NCBI RefSeq assembly: GCF_000425825.1
Contig: NZ_AUEE01000003.1
Coordinates: 62,001 to 126,000 of the forward strand
Length of the DNA: 64,000 bases
DNA from: Jeotgalicoccus marinus DSM 19772
GTDB taxonomy: Bacteria > Bacillota > Bacilli > Staphylococcales > Salinicoccaceae
Reading direction: 5' to 3'
Made by a program: the position numbers and the translations under genes. Below are positions 1 to 9,151 of this stretch, piece by piece. Position 1 is the first letter of the stretch; every line of letters begins with the position of its first letter. The notes under the pieces are model-generated. The model searched no databases, was not told the origin of the DNA, and saw only the letters and a program-made list of their open reading frames with translations.

Positions 1-201
1 AACCATATCTTCTGTGATGTACACAGGTACATGTTTACGTCCGTCGTATACTGCAATTGTATGTCCGATAAAGTTCGGGAATACTGTTGAACGGCGTGAC
101 CATGTTTTAATTACACTTTTTTTGTTACCTTCGTTTTGAGCCTCAACCTTGTTCATAAGGTGTTGGTCGACGAAAGGTCCTTTTTTAAGACTGCGTGCCA
201 T
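1..201 (-). CDS. rpsS: Ribosomal protein S19, 5' part only
   Basis: First 67 codons of small-subunit protein S19, which binds 16S rRNA in the 30S head; the gene runs off the window at position 1. The reverse-strand reading begins [12 protein letters not shown], the near-invariant S19 N-terminus, and later shows the [12 protein letters not shown] segment. A GGAAGGAGG ribosome site lies about 8 nt before the ATG. It follows rplB by 54 nt in standard S10-operon order. Nothing unusual is seen apart from truncation by the window edge. Confidence 0.97.
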   Translation of the reverse strand, partial: MARSLKKGPFVDQHLMNKVEAQNEGNKKSVIKTWSRRSTVFPNFIGHTIAVYDGRKHVPVYITEDMV

Positions 202-255
202 GTAGGCGCCTCCTTCCAATAATGCGTGCGGAGTAAATCCGCACACTTAACTCAT

Positions 256-1086
256 TTATTTTTTACGTCCTCTAACGATTAATTTGTTAGAACGGTTCTT
301 ACCTTTACGAGTTTTCTTACCAAGCGTAGGTTTACCCCAAGGTGAAACTGGAGATGGACGACCGATTGGTGCTCTACCTTCACCACCACCGTGTGGGTGA
401 TCGTTAGGGTTCATTACAGAACCACGTACTGTAGGGCGTTTACCTTTCCATCTAGAACGTCCGGCTTTACCAACGTTAACAAGTTCGTGTTGCTCGTTAC
501 CAACTTGACCGATTGTTGCACGGCAATCAAGTAAGATCATACGTACTTCACCTGAAGTTAATTTAACTAGTGCATATTTACCTTCTTTACCTAGTAACTG
601 TGCACTTGCACCTGCAGAGCGAGCGATTTGACCGCCGGCACCTGGTTTAAGTTCAATGTTGTGAATTGTAGTACCCATTGGGATATCAGAAAGTACTAAT
701 GTGTTACCTACTTTAATATCCGCATCAGCACCACTCATAAGTTCAGTACCAACTTTAAGTCCTTTTGGTGCAAGAATGTATCTCTTTTCACCATCTGCAT
801 AAGCAACTAACGCAATGTTAGCTGAACGGTTTGGATCGTACTCTATCGTTTTAACTTTTGCAGGAATTCCATCTTTATTACGTTTGAAGTCAATAATTCT
901 ATAATGACGTTTGTGTCCGCCTGCTTGGTGACGCACTGTGATTTTACCTTGGTTGTTGCGTCCCGCTTTTTTCGGAAGCGGCTGTAATAATGAACGTTCA
1001 GGAGTCGTTGAAGTGATTTCAGCGAAATCTAAACCAGTCATATTACGACGACCATTCGTGGTAGGCTTATATTTTTTAATTGCCAT
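256..1086 (-). CDS. rplB: Ribosomal protein L2
   Basis: Large-subunit protein L2 (276 aa), needed for subunit association and for the peptidyl transferase centre. The N-terminus ([16 protein letters not shown]), the central [27 protein letters not shown] region and the C-terminal [24 protein letters not shown] loop, with its conserved HPHGGGEG histidine motif, are all present. Length is normal. It sits between rplW (38 nt upstream) and rpsS in the usual S10 operon order and is co-transcribed with them. Start ATG at 1086 is preceded by GGAGG. Confidence 0.98.
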   Translation of the reverse strand: MAIKKYKPTTNGRRNMTGLDFAEITSTTPERSLLQPLPKKAGRNNQGKITVRHQAGGHKRHYRIIDFKRNKDGIPAKVKTIEYDPNRSANIALVAYADGEKRYILAPKGLKVGTELMSGADADIKVGNTLVLSDIPMGTTIHNIELKPGAGGQIARSAGASAQLLGKEGKYALVKLTSGEVRMILLDCRATIGQVGNEQHELVNVGKAGRSRWKGKRPTVRGSVMNPNDHPHGGGEGRAPIGRPSPVSPWGKPTLGKKTRKGKNRSNKLIVRGRKK

Positions 1087-1124
1087 CCTCGTTATACCTC
1101 CTTAATGGTATGTGTTTATATTTA

Positions 1125-1397
1125 TTAGAAGATTTCGATTGAACCTTCTTTAAGTTTTACAATCGCTTTTCTTCTTCTGTTTGTATAGCCTTCGTAACGG
1201 CCCATACGTTTTTTCTTAGGTTTAACATTCATAATGTTAACTTTATCTACTGTTACATCGAAGATTTCTTCGATCGCGTGTTTAACTTGTGTTTTGTTCG
1301 CTCTGACGTCTACATCAAATGTGTATTTGTCTTCTGACATTAAGTCAGCAGAACGCTCAGTAATTACTGGGCGCTTGATAATGTCGCGTGCATCCAT
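1125..1397 (-). CDS. rplW: Ribosomal protein L23
   Basis: L23 (90 aa) sits at the polypeptide exit tunnel and is the docking site for trigger factor and SRP. The sequence starts [16 protein letters not shown] and contains the typical [22 protein letters not shown] segment and an [19 protein letters not shown] basic C-terminal half. Its start codon overlaps the stop of rplD by one base (TAATG), so the two are probably translationally coupled. Length and position are standard for the S10 operon. Confidence 0.98.
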   Translation of the reverse strand: MDARDIIKRPVITERSADLMSEDKYTFDVDVRANKTQVKHAIEEIFDVTVDKVNIMNVKPKKKRMGRYEGYTNRRRKAIVKLKEGSIEIF

Positions 1398-2017
1398 TAT
1401 ACAAGTACCTCCTCTGCTTTTTTGATTGCTCCTTCAGTGAAAATCACATGGTTAGCAGATAGGATATCTAGTACGTTAAGACTAGCTGGAGTTAACACTT
1501 TAACACCAGGGATGTTACGTGCTGATTTTTCAACAACTTCGTCTTTAGTATCAAGTACTAGAAGTACTTTCTTAGCAGCACCAAGGTTTTCAAGAACTTT
1601 TACGAATTCTTTAGTTTTTGGCGCTTCCATTGCTAGGCTATCTACCACTTGGAATACTTCTTCATTCACTTTAGCTGAAAGTGCTGAACGAAGTGCAAGT
1701 TTTCTCATTTTCTTAGGCATGCTGTAACCATACGATCTTTTAGTTGGTCCGAATACTACACCACCACCACGGAATTGTGGCGCACGGATTGTACCTTGAC
1801 GTGCATTACCAGTACCTTTTTGTCTAAATGGTTTTTTACCACCACCGCGAACTGCAGAGCGGTTTTTTACAGCATGATTACCTTGTCTTAATGAAGCTCT
1901 TTGTAAGTTAACTGCTTCAAAAAGTACGTGTTGGTTTGGCTCAATACCAAAAATGTCTTGGTTTAATTCAATAGAACTCACTTTAGTTCCTTCTTTTGAT
2001 AAAACATCGATTGCCAT
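1397..2017 (-). CDS. rplD: Ribosomal protein L4
   Basis: L4 (206 aa) lines the exit tunnel; in several bacteria it also represses its own S10 operon through the leader RNA. The extended tunnel loop is visible as a Gly/Arg-rich stretch ([21 protein letters not shown], about residues 55-75), followed by [26 protein letters not shown]. Length is normal. It overlaps rplW by one base. Whether it regulates the upstream leader here is inference from other species. Confidence 0.97.
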   Translation of the reverse strand: MAIDVLSKEGTKVSSIELNQDIFGIEPNQHVLFEAVNLQRASLRQGNHAVKNRSAVRGGGKKPFRQKGTGNARQGTIRAPQFRGGGVVFGPTKRSYGYSMPKKMRKLALRSALSAKVNEEVFQVVDSLAMEAPKTKEFVKVLENLGAAKKVLLVLDTKDEVVEKSARNIPGVKVLTPASLNVLDILSANHVIFTEGAIKKAEEVLV

Positions 2018-2038
2018 GTGTTTATCCTCCCTTCCTTA

Positions 2039-2701
2039 TTACTTATTACCTTTTTTAATTGATGATGAGATTTTTACAAAGCTCTTTCTAGGGCCAGGTA
2101 CGTTACCTTTGATAAGAATAACGTTTTTGTCAGCGTCAACGCGTACAATCTCAAGATTTTGCATTGTGATTGTTTTACCACCAGTTTGTCCAGGTAATTT
2201 TTTACCTTTAAATACTCTTGACGGGCTCGCAGCCATCGCCATAGCACCTGATTTTCTGTGGTAGCGTGAACCGTGGCTCATTGGTCCGCGTGCAAAGCCG
2301 TGACGTTTAATAGAACCTTGGAAACCTTTACCTTTAGAAGTTCCCGTCACGTCTACAAAATCACCTGTCTCAAATGTATCAACAGTGACTTCTTGACCTA
2401 CGTTGAATTCGTCTACGTTTAAGTTCTTGAATTCACGTACGAAGCGCTTAGGAGCAGCACCTGATGCTTTAGCGTGGCCTGCTTCTGCTTTGTTTGCATA
2501 CTTGTTACTTCTTGCTTTCGCGTTATATTCGCGTTTGTCATCAAAACCGATTTGAATCGCGTTATAACCGTCTGTTTCTTCTGTTTTCTTCTGAACTACT
2601 ACGTTACCAGCAGCTTCTACTACTGTTACAGGGATTAATTCTCCGTTTTCACCGAAAACTTGAGTCATCCCAATTTTTCTACCTAAGATTCCTTTGGTCA
2701 T
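2039..2701 (-). CDS. rplC: Ribosomal protein L3
   Basis: L3 (220 aa) is an early-assembly 50S protein near the peptidyl transferase centre. The start is placed at ATG 2701 ([14 protein letters not shown], the usual L3 N-terminus). An in-frame GTG 12 nt upstream lies inside the AGGAGGTG ribosome site and cannot be the start. The conserved [29 protein letters not shown] loop is intact, with the Gln that is often methylated. Part of the S10 operon, 22 nt after rpsJ. Confidence 0.97.
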   Translation of the reverse strand: MTKGILGRKIGMTQVFGENGELIPVTVVEAAGNVVVQKKTEETDGYNAIQIGFDDKREYNAKARSNKYANKAEAGHAKASGAAPKRFVREFKNLNVDEFNVGQEVTVDTFETGDFVDVTGTSKGKGFQGSIKRHGFARGPMSHGSRYHRKSGAMAMAASPSRVFKGKKLPGQTGGKTITMQNLEIVRVDADKNVILIKGNVPGPRKSFVKISSSIKKGNK

Positions 2702-2723
2702 CGAAAGTCGCACCTCCTATAAT

Positions 2724-3175
<452 letters not shown>

Positions 3176-3179
3176 TCAC

Positions 3180-3208
3180 TTATAAAGGACACATTGGTGT
3201 CCACTCAA
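3180..3208 (-). promoter_or_regulatory. Candidate S10-operon promoter with palindromic spacer
   Basis: On the reverse strand, TTGAGT (3203-3208) is followed 17 nt later by TTATAA (3180-3185). The spacer is almost exactly filled by a perfect inverted repeat, GGACAC-caat-GTGTCC (3187-3202). No better promoter was found between the upstream terminator and the leader. The palindrome could be an operator, or a 5' hairpin if transcription starts further upstream. Confidence 0.45.
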
Positions 3209-3231
3209 GTCCAACGTTAGATATAATACAG

Positions 3232-3280
3232 CAAAATAGCGAAGAAATCAATAGTATTCTAGAGATTTCTTCGCTATTTT
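3232..3280 (-). terminator. Terminator of the purine permease gene
   Basis: Perfect 17-bp inverted repeat (arms 3233-3249 and 3264-3280, AGCGAAGAAATC core, 14-nt loop) ending in TATTTT in both directions. It lies 40 nt past the stop of the NCS2 permease and just before the S10 promoter, isolating the two units. Confidence 0.85.
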
Positions 3281-3321
3281 AATTAATTATATCTTTTCTT
3301 CTATAGTAAGTACTATTAGTT

Positions 3322-4653
3322 CTAGTTTATAAAGACAAAGTACAGTATGAATACCACGAAAAGTCCATACATAATCGGGTCAATCTCTTTACGTCTACCT
3401 GCCATAATCATCGTAATTGGGTAGAAGATAAAACCAACCGCAATACCTGTCGCTATACTATAGGTTAACGGCATCATGAAGACAGTTAGAAAGGCAGGTA
3501 CCGCAAGTTCAAAACGTCCCCAGCTAATTTTAGATAAGTTAGAAGCCATTAATATTCCTACTATTATAAGTGCAGGTGCAGTGACTTCCGATGTGAAAGT
3601 AACGATGAGCGGTGAGAAGAATATCGCTGCTAAGAATAGCACACCTGTCACGACTGCTGCAAATCCACTTCTCGCTCCGGCTGCAACACCTGCTGTTGAC
3701 TCAACATAAGATGTTGTCGTCGATGTCCCAAATACTGCGCCAGTAATCGTCGCAAAGGCATCTGCTAGTAGAGCTTTTGAAGCACGTGGCAACTTATTGT
3801 CTTTAATTAGGTTAGCTTGTGAAGCGACTCCAACAAGTGTGCCTGCTGTATCGAAGAAATCAACAAATAGAAACGTTAAAACGACAATTAGAAATTGAAC
3901 GTTTAATATTGAGTCTAAATTCATAAAGCCTTCAAAAGCTGCACCAAATGTCGGTGCCACACTTGGTACTGAACCGACAATTGCATTAGGCATTGGAACA
4001 ATTCCTACTATAACACCGATGATCGCTGTAACAATCATACCGAAAAATATTGCTGCAGGCACTTTCTTTGTCATAAGTATAACTGTAATCACTAGACCAA
4101 CAAAAGTGAGGATGACCCCACCATCCTGTATATTACCTAAACTAATTAAAGTTGCATCGTCATTCGCAATAATTCCGGATGACTGAAGACCAACGAATGT
4201 TATGAAGAATCCAATCCCCGCGGAAACAGCCATCTTCATCTCCATCGGAATAGAGTTAATTATGTATTCTCTCAGCCCGGTTAAAGTTAAAATTACAAAG
4301 ATCAATCCTGAGAATAAAACTCCCGTCAAGGCAGTTTGCCAAGGAATGCCCATTGTTAAGACTACTGTAAAGGCGAAGAATGCGTTCAGTCCCATCCCCG
4401 GTGCAAGTGCGATTGGATATTTCGCAATAATCCCCATGAATAAGCAACCGACAAAGGCTGCTAAACAAGTGGCAACAAAGACCGCATTAATATCCATCTT
4501 CATGTCATCCGGTACACCTTCAACACCCTGAAGAGAAAGGATCGAAGGATTGACTGCTAAGACATAAGCCATTGAAAGGAAGGTCGTTAGCCCTCCGATT
4601 ATTTCTTTCTTAAAGTTTGTGCCTAGCTCATCAAACATAAAAAACTTTTTCAT
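3322..4653 (-). CDS. NCS2-type guanine/hypoxanthine permease
   Basis: Membrane purine importer of the AzgA/PbuG branch of NCS2 (443 aa from the chosen start, about 12-14 membrane segments). Family features include the N-terminal FKKEIIGGLTTFLSMAYVLAVNPSIL, the LAPGMGLNAFFAF motif near residue 90 and the DTAGTLVGVA motif near residue 270, which are typical of proton-coupled purine uptake. ATG 4653 is chosen because GGAG lies 6 nt before it; an in-frame TTG four codons upstream overlaps that site. It follows the YczE-like gene by 23 nt and is probably co-transcribed. No purine riboswitch was seen upstream. Confidence 0.85.
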   Translation of the reverse strand: MKKFFMFDELGTNFKKEIIGGLTTFLSMAYVLAVNPSILSLQGVEGVPDDMKMDINAVFVATCLAAFVGCLFMGIIAKYPIALAPGMGLNAFFAFTVVLTMGIPWQTALTGVLFSGLIFVILTLTGLREYIINSIPMEMKMAVSAGIGFFITFVGLQSSGIIANDDATLISLGNIQDGGVILTFVGLVITVILMTKKVPAAIFFGMIVTAIIGVIVGIVPMPNAIVGSVPSVAPTFGAAFEGFMNLDSILNVQFLIVVLTFLFVDFFDTAGTLVGVASQANLIKDNKLPRASKALLADAFATITGAVFGTSTTTSYVESTAGVAAGARSGFAAVVTGVLFLAAIFFSPLIVTFTSEVTAPALIIVGILMASNLSKISWGRFELAVPAFLTVFMMPLTYSIATGIAVGFIFYPITMIMAGRRKEIDPIMYGLFVVFILYFVFIN

Positions 4654-4676
4654 AACTGACTCCAATCCATTATAGA

Positions 4677-5315
4677 TTATTTTAATTGCAAGATTTTCGG
4701 ATCATTATATCCGATGAATCGTATGAGCATCTCTCTTGTATATGGGAAAAACATATTGATTAACTTACCGTAAAACAAGACGATTAAAATCGTACCTATA
4801 AATACTGGACCACCCAAAAGTAAACCGATAATCGCAACGACTAATTCTATTAAGAATCTCGCTCGGTCCATTCTCAAATTAAATTTCCACACGAGTATCA
4901 TCATCAATGAGTCCCTAGGACCAGCTCCAAGGTTCGGCGTAATGTAAAAAGCAGTGCCGAATGAAGCGACAAAAACCCCGAGAGTAAAGTAGACTGCTTG
5001 AACTGGCCATGAAGCCACATCAGGTAAGAGCCAAACAAAGAAATCAATAAATGCTCCCATAACCACTAAGTTGACATAGACACCACCTTTTGGTAATTTC
5101 CTAACCAAAATTGATGTGGTAATCACGATGGCGATCCCGACAATAACTGACCATGATCCAAAGGTGAGGCCGAGTGACTGCCAGAGCCCAAAATGTAATA
5201 CATCCCAGGGTGATAAACCCATCACAAAACCCTTAACTTGTAGGGCAACGCCCAGGGACATAATCAACAGTCCCACGAAATAAAACAAGCAACGTTTTAT
5301 AAAGCTTTCGGACAA
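4677..5315 (-). CDS. YczE/YitT-type membrane protein
   Basis: Integral membrane protein (212 aa, about five or six hydrophobic segments) of the YczE family. The MSLGVALQVKGFVMGLSPWDVLHFGLW start and the TPNLGAGPRDSLMMIL segment near residues 128-142 are recognisable family signatures. Biochemical function is not known for the family. Translation begins at TTG 5315 behind AGGAG at 7-8 nt. It heads a two-gene reverse-strand unit with the NCS2 permease, which hints at a transport-linked role but proves nothing. A TATAAT-like -10 sits near 5372-5377. Confidence 0.7.
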   Translation of the reverse strand: MSESFIKRCLFYFVGLLIMSLGVALQVKGFVMGLSPWDVLHFGLWQSLGLTFGSWSVIVGIAIVITTSILVRKLPKGGVYVNLVVMGAFIDFFVWLLPDVASWPVQAVYFTLGVFVASFGTAFYITPNLGAGPRDSLMMILVWKFNLRMDRARFLIELVVAIIGLLLGGPVFIGTILIVLFYGKLINMFFPYTREMLIRFIGYNDPKILQLK

Positions 5316-5524
5316 GTTACCACTCCTAATATTCCAAGTTATTCTTTAAGCTTCCCGTTAAATACATATATATTATACACCTCATTACAGAAAAATCCAT
5401 GAAAATCCGTACATTTATCAATAAAAACGTTTTATTGTTTGTTAAAATGTTATTTTTGATTTCTCTTCACATTCAAGTAATTATTATTATGATATGATAT
5501 GAGTTAAGTTTAGGTGGTGGTAAA

Positions 5525-5692
5525 ATGGACTTAGAAAGTAAGTTACAAGAGCTCAAGTATGAGTACGTACATTTACAAGGTGACCTAGAAAAAATTGAAT
5601 CTACAGGTCATCCGACTAAAAAAATGACCGACCGACTTGCTGCACTTGAAAAAGAAATAAAAGAAGTAAGACAAGCTATTAAAAATCAATAA
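5525..5692 (+). CDS. SE1561-family small protein
   Basis: Short 55-aa protein translated from ATG 5525 behind AGGTGGTGG. It is a highly charged, almost wholly helical heptad-like sequence (MDLESKLQELKYEYVHLQG..., later DRLAALEKEIKEVRQAIKNQ) predicted to form a two-helix coiled coil broken at TGHPTKK. I recognise it as the SE1561-type small protein common in staphylococci; no function is established. It lies 20 nt before the MFS gene and could share its transcript. No membrane segment or signal peptide. Confidence 0.75.
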   Translation: MDLESKLQELKYEYVHLQGDLEKIESTGHPTKKMTDRLAALEKEIKEVRQAIKNQ

Positions 5693-5712
5693 GTCAGGAT
5701 GCGTGTATATAG

Positions 5713-6867
5713 ATGAAACAATTGATATCCGTCATTATGATTATACAATTTTTGATTTACTTCGGCTTTAGTATGATCATCCCTGTTATACCGGAACTCG
5801 TTAACCAACTTGGTGTCAGCACTTTACATATGGGACTCTTGCTTGCCATATATTCCTTGGCGAGCTTCTTATCTGCACCTTTTTTCGGCCGCTTATCGGA
5901 TAAAATAGGTCGACGTCCATTATTAATTGGCGGCTTATCTACATTTGCATTTAGCTTCTTAATATTTGGGTTGTTCATCGACAACTTACCTATTTTATAT
6001 ATAAGTAGAATTATCGGTGGTGCCGCTTCAGGGGCGTTATACACTGCGACGACCAGTATGGTAGCAGACATTACAACAAGAGAAGAACGTACGAAATACA
6101 TGGGCTTAATCGGTATGTGCATCGGCTTTGGCTTTATCTTTGGTCCTGGGGTTGGCGGCTTATTAGCAGGCATTAGTTTGAGTTTCACTTACTATATGAC
6201 GACAGTGGTTATACTTGGCGCCCTAGTATTTAGCTTGATTAAAGTACCTGAGACATATAAAAGACAAACTAATGTGGCACCTAAGAAAATCGGTCTCACG
6301 ATTGATTACTTTACTCAACCCATTGGTATTCTTTTGGTCGGCACATTTTTCGTTATGTTCTTCATGAGCGGAATGGAGAGTACCTTCCAACTACTTGGTC
6401 AAGAAAGAATAAATATTACACCGACAGAGATGGGTGTCCTGTTTTTCATCGGGGGTATATTTAACGCCCTAACTCAAGGTGTATTTATTAGAAGGATTAA
6501 AGACGGCGACGAAAAAATGCCGATGGTAATCGGTCAAGTCATGGCAGTAGTCGCATTTATAATGTTGCCATTCATGACTGGCCTAGTTTACGCGGGAATT
6601 TGCATTGTCTTATTAATGACAGGCAATGCCCTTGTTAAAACATTGATGACGTCATTGATCACAAAAGAAGCATCTCAAGATGATATGGGTAGAGTGACTG
6701 CAACGACCTACTCTTTAGATAGTTTAGGAAGAATTTGTGGCCCTCTTGTGTTTAATGCACTATTCCTATTCACACCAGGAATACCATTCTACTTCGGTGC
6801 TTTAATGACAATATTCTCAACACACTTTATTTTTCAATATTATAAGAAGAGAAGGAGACTGGCATGA
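5713..6867 (+). CDS. MFS drug:H+ antiporter (DHA1, 12 TM)
   Basis: Efflux transporter of 384 aa with 12 predicted membrane helices. The DHA1 motif A (GRLSDKIGRRPLL, about residues 59-71) and motif C-like GFGFIFGPGVGG (about 139-150) mark it as an exporter. It is related to, but clearly distinct from, the NorA-like pump at 59355. Substrate is unknown. The stop codon overlaps the start of the next small membrane protein (ATGA), so the two are translationally coupled; a third small membrane protein follows. The ribosome site is weak (CAGGA), so translation may depend on the upstream SE1561-like gene. Confidence 0.8.
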   Translation: MKQLISVIMIIQFLIYFGFSMIIPVIPELVNQLGVSTLHMGLLLAIYSLASFLSAPFFGRLSDKIGRRPLLIGGLSTFAFSFLIFGLFIDNLPILYISRIIGGAASGALYTATTSMVADITTREERTKYMGLIGMCIGFGFIFGPGVGGLLAGISLSFTYYMTTVVILGALVFSLIKVPETYKRQTNVAPKKIGLTIDYFTQPIGILLVGTFFVMFFMSGMESTFQLLGQERINITPTEMGVLFFIGGIFNALTQGVFIRRIKDGDEKMPMVIGQVMAVVAFIMLPFMTGLVYAGICIVLLMTGNALVKTLMTSLITKEASQDDMGRVTATTYSLDSLGRICGPLVFNALFLFTPGIPFYFGALMTIFSTHFIFQYYKKRRRLA

Positions 6868-7181
6868 TTCTCTTATCCATACTCATCGTTTTAATCTACA
6901 TCGTAGTCAGCGCGGCAACAATTCTAACCTTTCGTTCTAAAACTTTAGACATTGCACGCCTATTTTCAGGGTTAGCATTTTTAATCATGATCATTACAAC
7001 ATCGATGTCCTTAGACGGTAGTGATATTTACCTGACAATTGCCTTAGCGATTTGTATTGTTTTAAGTGTAGAAATAACTGCTTTTAAGGAAAAACAAGGT
7101 GATCAAAAGAACTTATTTTTAATTCACGCTTTTACACTAACTATGACACTTGTGTTGATTATAATGTTAATTACACTTTAG
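6864..7181 (+). CDS. Small membrane protein, function unknown
   Basis: 105-aa protein, not recognised. It has an N-terminal hydrophobic helix (LLSILIVLIYIVVSAATIL), two further hydrophobic segments around residues 30-48 and 53-70, a short charged loop (FKEKQGDQKN), and a final helix ending LIIMLITL, so about four membrane passes. Its ATG overlaps the stop of the MFS exporter by 4 nt, which argues for coupled expression. It might modify or stabilise the exporter, but that is inference from position alone. Confidence 0.65.
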   Translation: MILLSILIVLIYIVVSAATILTFRSKTLDIARLFSGLAFLIMIITTSMSLDGSDIYLTIALAICIVLSVEITAFKEKQGDQKNLFLIHAFTLTMTLVLIIMLITL

Positions 7182-7192
7182 GGAGATAAATT

Positions 7193-7468
7193 ATGAGACG
7201 CGTTATTTTAATACTGCTGATAATCATTCAAATCTTATTCTTTATTAATTATTCTATTAATGATGGTATTATTTTTTATAATATCTATATTTGGTTTACC
7301 TTATCAGCCCTTTCAGTCATTACGGGTATTAGAGCCTTTCGCTCTGAACCTAATTTGAACGAAAGTCGACAAATACATTCGTACTTCTCCCTATCATTAA
7401 TTATTATTTCTATATCTTCTATCTTGTTCATTGTGTATATTGCAATAATGCAACCTTACTATTTATAA
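7193..7468 (+). CDS. Small membrane protein, function unknown
   Basis: 91-aa protein with three predicted membrane helices: residues 3-20, about 28-45 and about 65-86. A short charged loop RAFRSEPNLNESRQ lies between helices 2 and 3. It starts 11 nt after the preceding small membrane gene behind GGGAGA. Its N-terminus (RRVILILLIIIQILFFINYSIN) resembles that of the small membrane protein at 8836 (KQIILILLTAFNIYSLININ), suggesting paralogy. Function unknown; a strong terminator follows immediately. Confidence 0.65.
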   Translation: MRRVILILLIIIQILFFINYSINDGIIFYNIYIWFTLSALSVITGIRAFRSEPNLNESRQIHSYFSLSLIIISISSILFIVYIAIMQPYYL

Positions 7469-7476
7469 AATAACTA

Positions 7477-7519
7477 AAAGCTGAGTGCGCACCTTATCAT
7501 GGTGCACGCTCAGCTTTTT
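7477..7519. terminator. Bidirectional terminator between exporter operon and femX
   Basis: Near-perfect stem AAGCTGAGTGCGCACC / GGTGCACGCTCAGCTT with a 7-nt loop, A-rich upstream and TTTTT downstream. It serves both converging genes. Confidence 0.88.
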
Positions 7520-7520
7520 A

Positions 7521-8771
7521 TTATCGACGGAGTATTTTTCCGATTTGCATCTTCGCTTTTTGAAATAATGGAACCATAGATTCGGATAGGGTGTAAAGAG
7601 GTTTATTAATGACATAATCAAATTCTCCGATTTTGTCAGATACTTCTGTTCCCCAAACCTTTTTAAACTGCCATAAGCCGAAGTGTTCATCATCCTTATC
7701 GGGTGATACTGATACACCACCAAAGTCATAGCTTTTAGCACCATGTTCTCTCGCATATTGCATCATGTGCCACTGCATGTGGTGATTCGGTAGGTATTCT
7801 CGGTACTCATTAGATGAAGCCCCGTATAAGTAATAGGCTTTTCGTCCGGCTAAAGCAAGCAATGCGCCGGATAATAAGACCCCATCAGGGTGCGTACTTC
7901 TGATTTCTTTCATATCCGATAGTTGGCTATTCAACTTTTCTAGTCGGTTGTTTAAGTTTTCTAGCTGGTTATTTCTTTTCTGGTCATCTTTTATTTTGTT
8001 AGCTTTCGACGTTTCCTTATGCACTTTTTCAATCGCCGCTTCTGTTGATAGAATCGCTTCTTGAGGTAATAGCTTCACTAAAAATAATTCCATGTGACCC
8101 GCTGGGTTTAAGTGGTCGTATAAGGATTCAAAATATGTGATATCTCTTGTTAAGAAACCATCCCTATCTCCTGTTTCTTTCATAAGCTTCACAAAGTCAG
8201 GCAGGTCTTCACGTTTTGCTTTAACAACAGTTGTTCCCGCTTTTAAGGCATTTCTAACCTTGGTGCGGTTATTACGTTCGAAGCTTTGTAAGAGTGTCTT
8301 ATCATCTACTTCTATGTCAGTGACCATCGTCGTTCTTGGTTGAATTACTTTTTTACTCATACCATCTGTTAAGCCGTGATGTTTAAATCCTAATGTCTCT
8401 AAACTTTCAATAATATCTTCATTACCCTCTACTTGGATATCTGGATCAATCTTAATGGTATAAGATTTCTCGTCCTTAGCAATTCGCTTCGCTTCAGCTA
8501 AGAGTACTTCAAGGACTTCTCTGTCTCTGTAGTCACAAACAAAACCTCTTGAAACATAACACATTGTAAATGGGGTCTTTGGCACTTTCTTAAACAGGAG
8601 CAAGCCTACACCTTCTACTTGCCCATCACGCCCGACGGCAATCCTTCTACTATACCAGCCCGTCAATGTCTTTGTGCCTGCCCATGAGCTTAACTGTAAT
8701 AGGTCACCATTCGGATGTGACATTACAAATTCATCGTGTGTTTTATCGGTAATATTTAACTTCTCTACCAT
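7521..8771 (-). CDS. femX: FemX/FmhB lipid II glycyltransferase
   Basis: Adds the first residue of the peptidoglycan cross-bridge to lipid II, using glycyl-tRNA in staphylococci, at the inner face of the membrane. The 416-aa sequence closely follows S. aureus FmhB as I remember it: HPNGDLLQLSSWA near 19-31, GWYSRRIAVGRDG 38-50, SFERNNRTKVR 163-173, GDRDGFLTRDI 201-211, YLYGASSNEYREYLPNHHMQ and SYDFGGVSVSPDKDDEHFGLWQFKKVWG. A coiled-coil arm typical of Fem proteins spans about 240-292. Start ATG 8771 matches the family N-terminus; an in-frame TTG/GTG upstream overlaps GGTGGAG. The bridge amino acid in this organism is not shown by sequence. Confidence 0.9.
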   Translation of the reverse strand: MVEKLNITDKTHDEFVMSHPNGDLLQLSSWAGTKTLTGWYSRRIAVGRDGQVEGVGLLLFKKVPKTPFTMCYVSRGFVCDYRDREVLEVLLAEAKRIAKDEKSYTIKIDPDIQVEGNEDIIESLETLGFKHHGLTDGMSKKVIQPRTTMVTDIEVDDKTLLQSFERNNRTKVRNALKAGTTVVKAKREDLPDFVKLMKETGDRDGFLTRDITYFESLYDHLNPAGHMELFLVKLLPQEAILSTEAAIEKVHKETSKANKIKDDQKRNNQLENLNNRLEKLNSQLSDMKEIRSTHPDGVLLSGALLALAGRKAYYLYGASSNEYREYLPNHHMQWHMMQYAREHGAKSYDFGGVSVSPDKDDEHFGLWQFKKVWGTEVSDKIGEFDYVINKPLYTLSESMVPLFQKAKMQIGKILRR

Positions 8772-8835
8772 AGTCTCCACCAATCATTTCTTCATTATTT
8801 CTGCTATAATAAGTCCCCAAAGGGAGCGTATAAAA

Positions 8836-9084
8836 ATGAAACAAATCATTCTAATCTTACTTACTGCATTTAATATTTATAGCTTGATCAATATTAATTT
8901 AACATATCAACATGATGACCTCATTGCCTTGCTCAGTTCAAGGATTATTTTACTTGCTGTCTCTATTATCTTACCTGTTCTTTTCTTTATAGTCGGTTCA
9001 TCCAAAAGCATTAAATTACTATCTATTATTTCTATTTTAAGTGGTATTGCTCATTTTGCAATTATCGCTTTAATTTACATTTAA
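8836..9084 (+). CDS. Small membrane protein, function unknown
   Basis: 82-aa hydrophobic protein starting at ATG 8836, 8 nt after AAGGGAGCG. Three predicted membrane helices: residues 3-20, 31-55 and 58-81. A short polar loop (TYQHDDLIA) follows the first and SSKSIK separates the last two. It is divergent from femX with only 64 nt between starts, so promoters must overlap. The N-terminus resembles the 91-aa protein at 7193. Not recognised; no function is proposed. Confidence 0.6.
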   Translation: MKQIILILLTAFNIYSLININLTYQHDDLIALLSSRIILLAVSIILPVLFFIVGSSKSIKLLSIISILSGIAHFAIIALIYI

Positions 9085-9151
9085 TTTCTTAAATATTGTA
9101 GCATATTTAACTCAATTGTTCTTTTCAGAGTACCTTTTAGGAGTCGATTAT

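Noticed and set aside
2702-2713. GTG start giving a four-residue-longer L3
   Set aside because: The GTG lies within the AGGAGGTG ribosome site; ATG 2701 gives the standard N-terminus.
5421-5435. AAAACGTTTT palindrome before the SE1561-like gene as a regulatory site
   Set aside because: Short, AT-rich and not aligned with a promoter; insufficient evidence.
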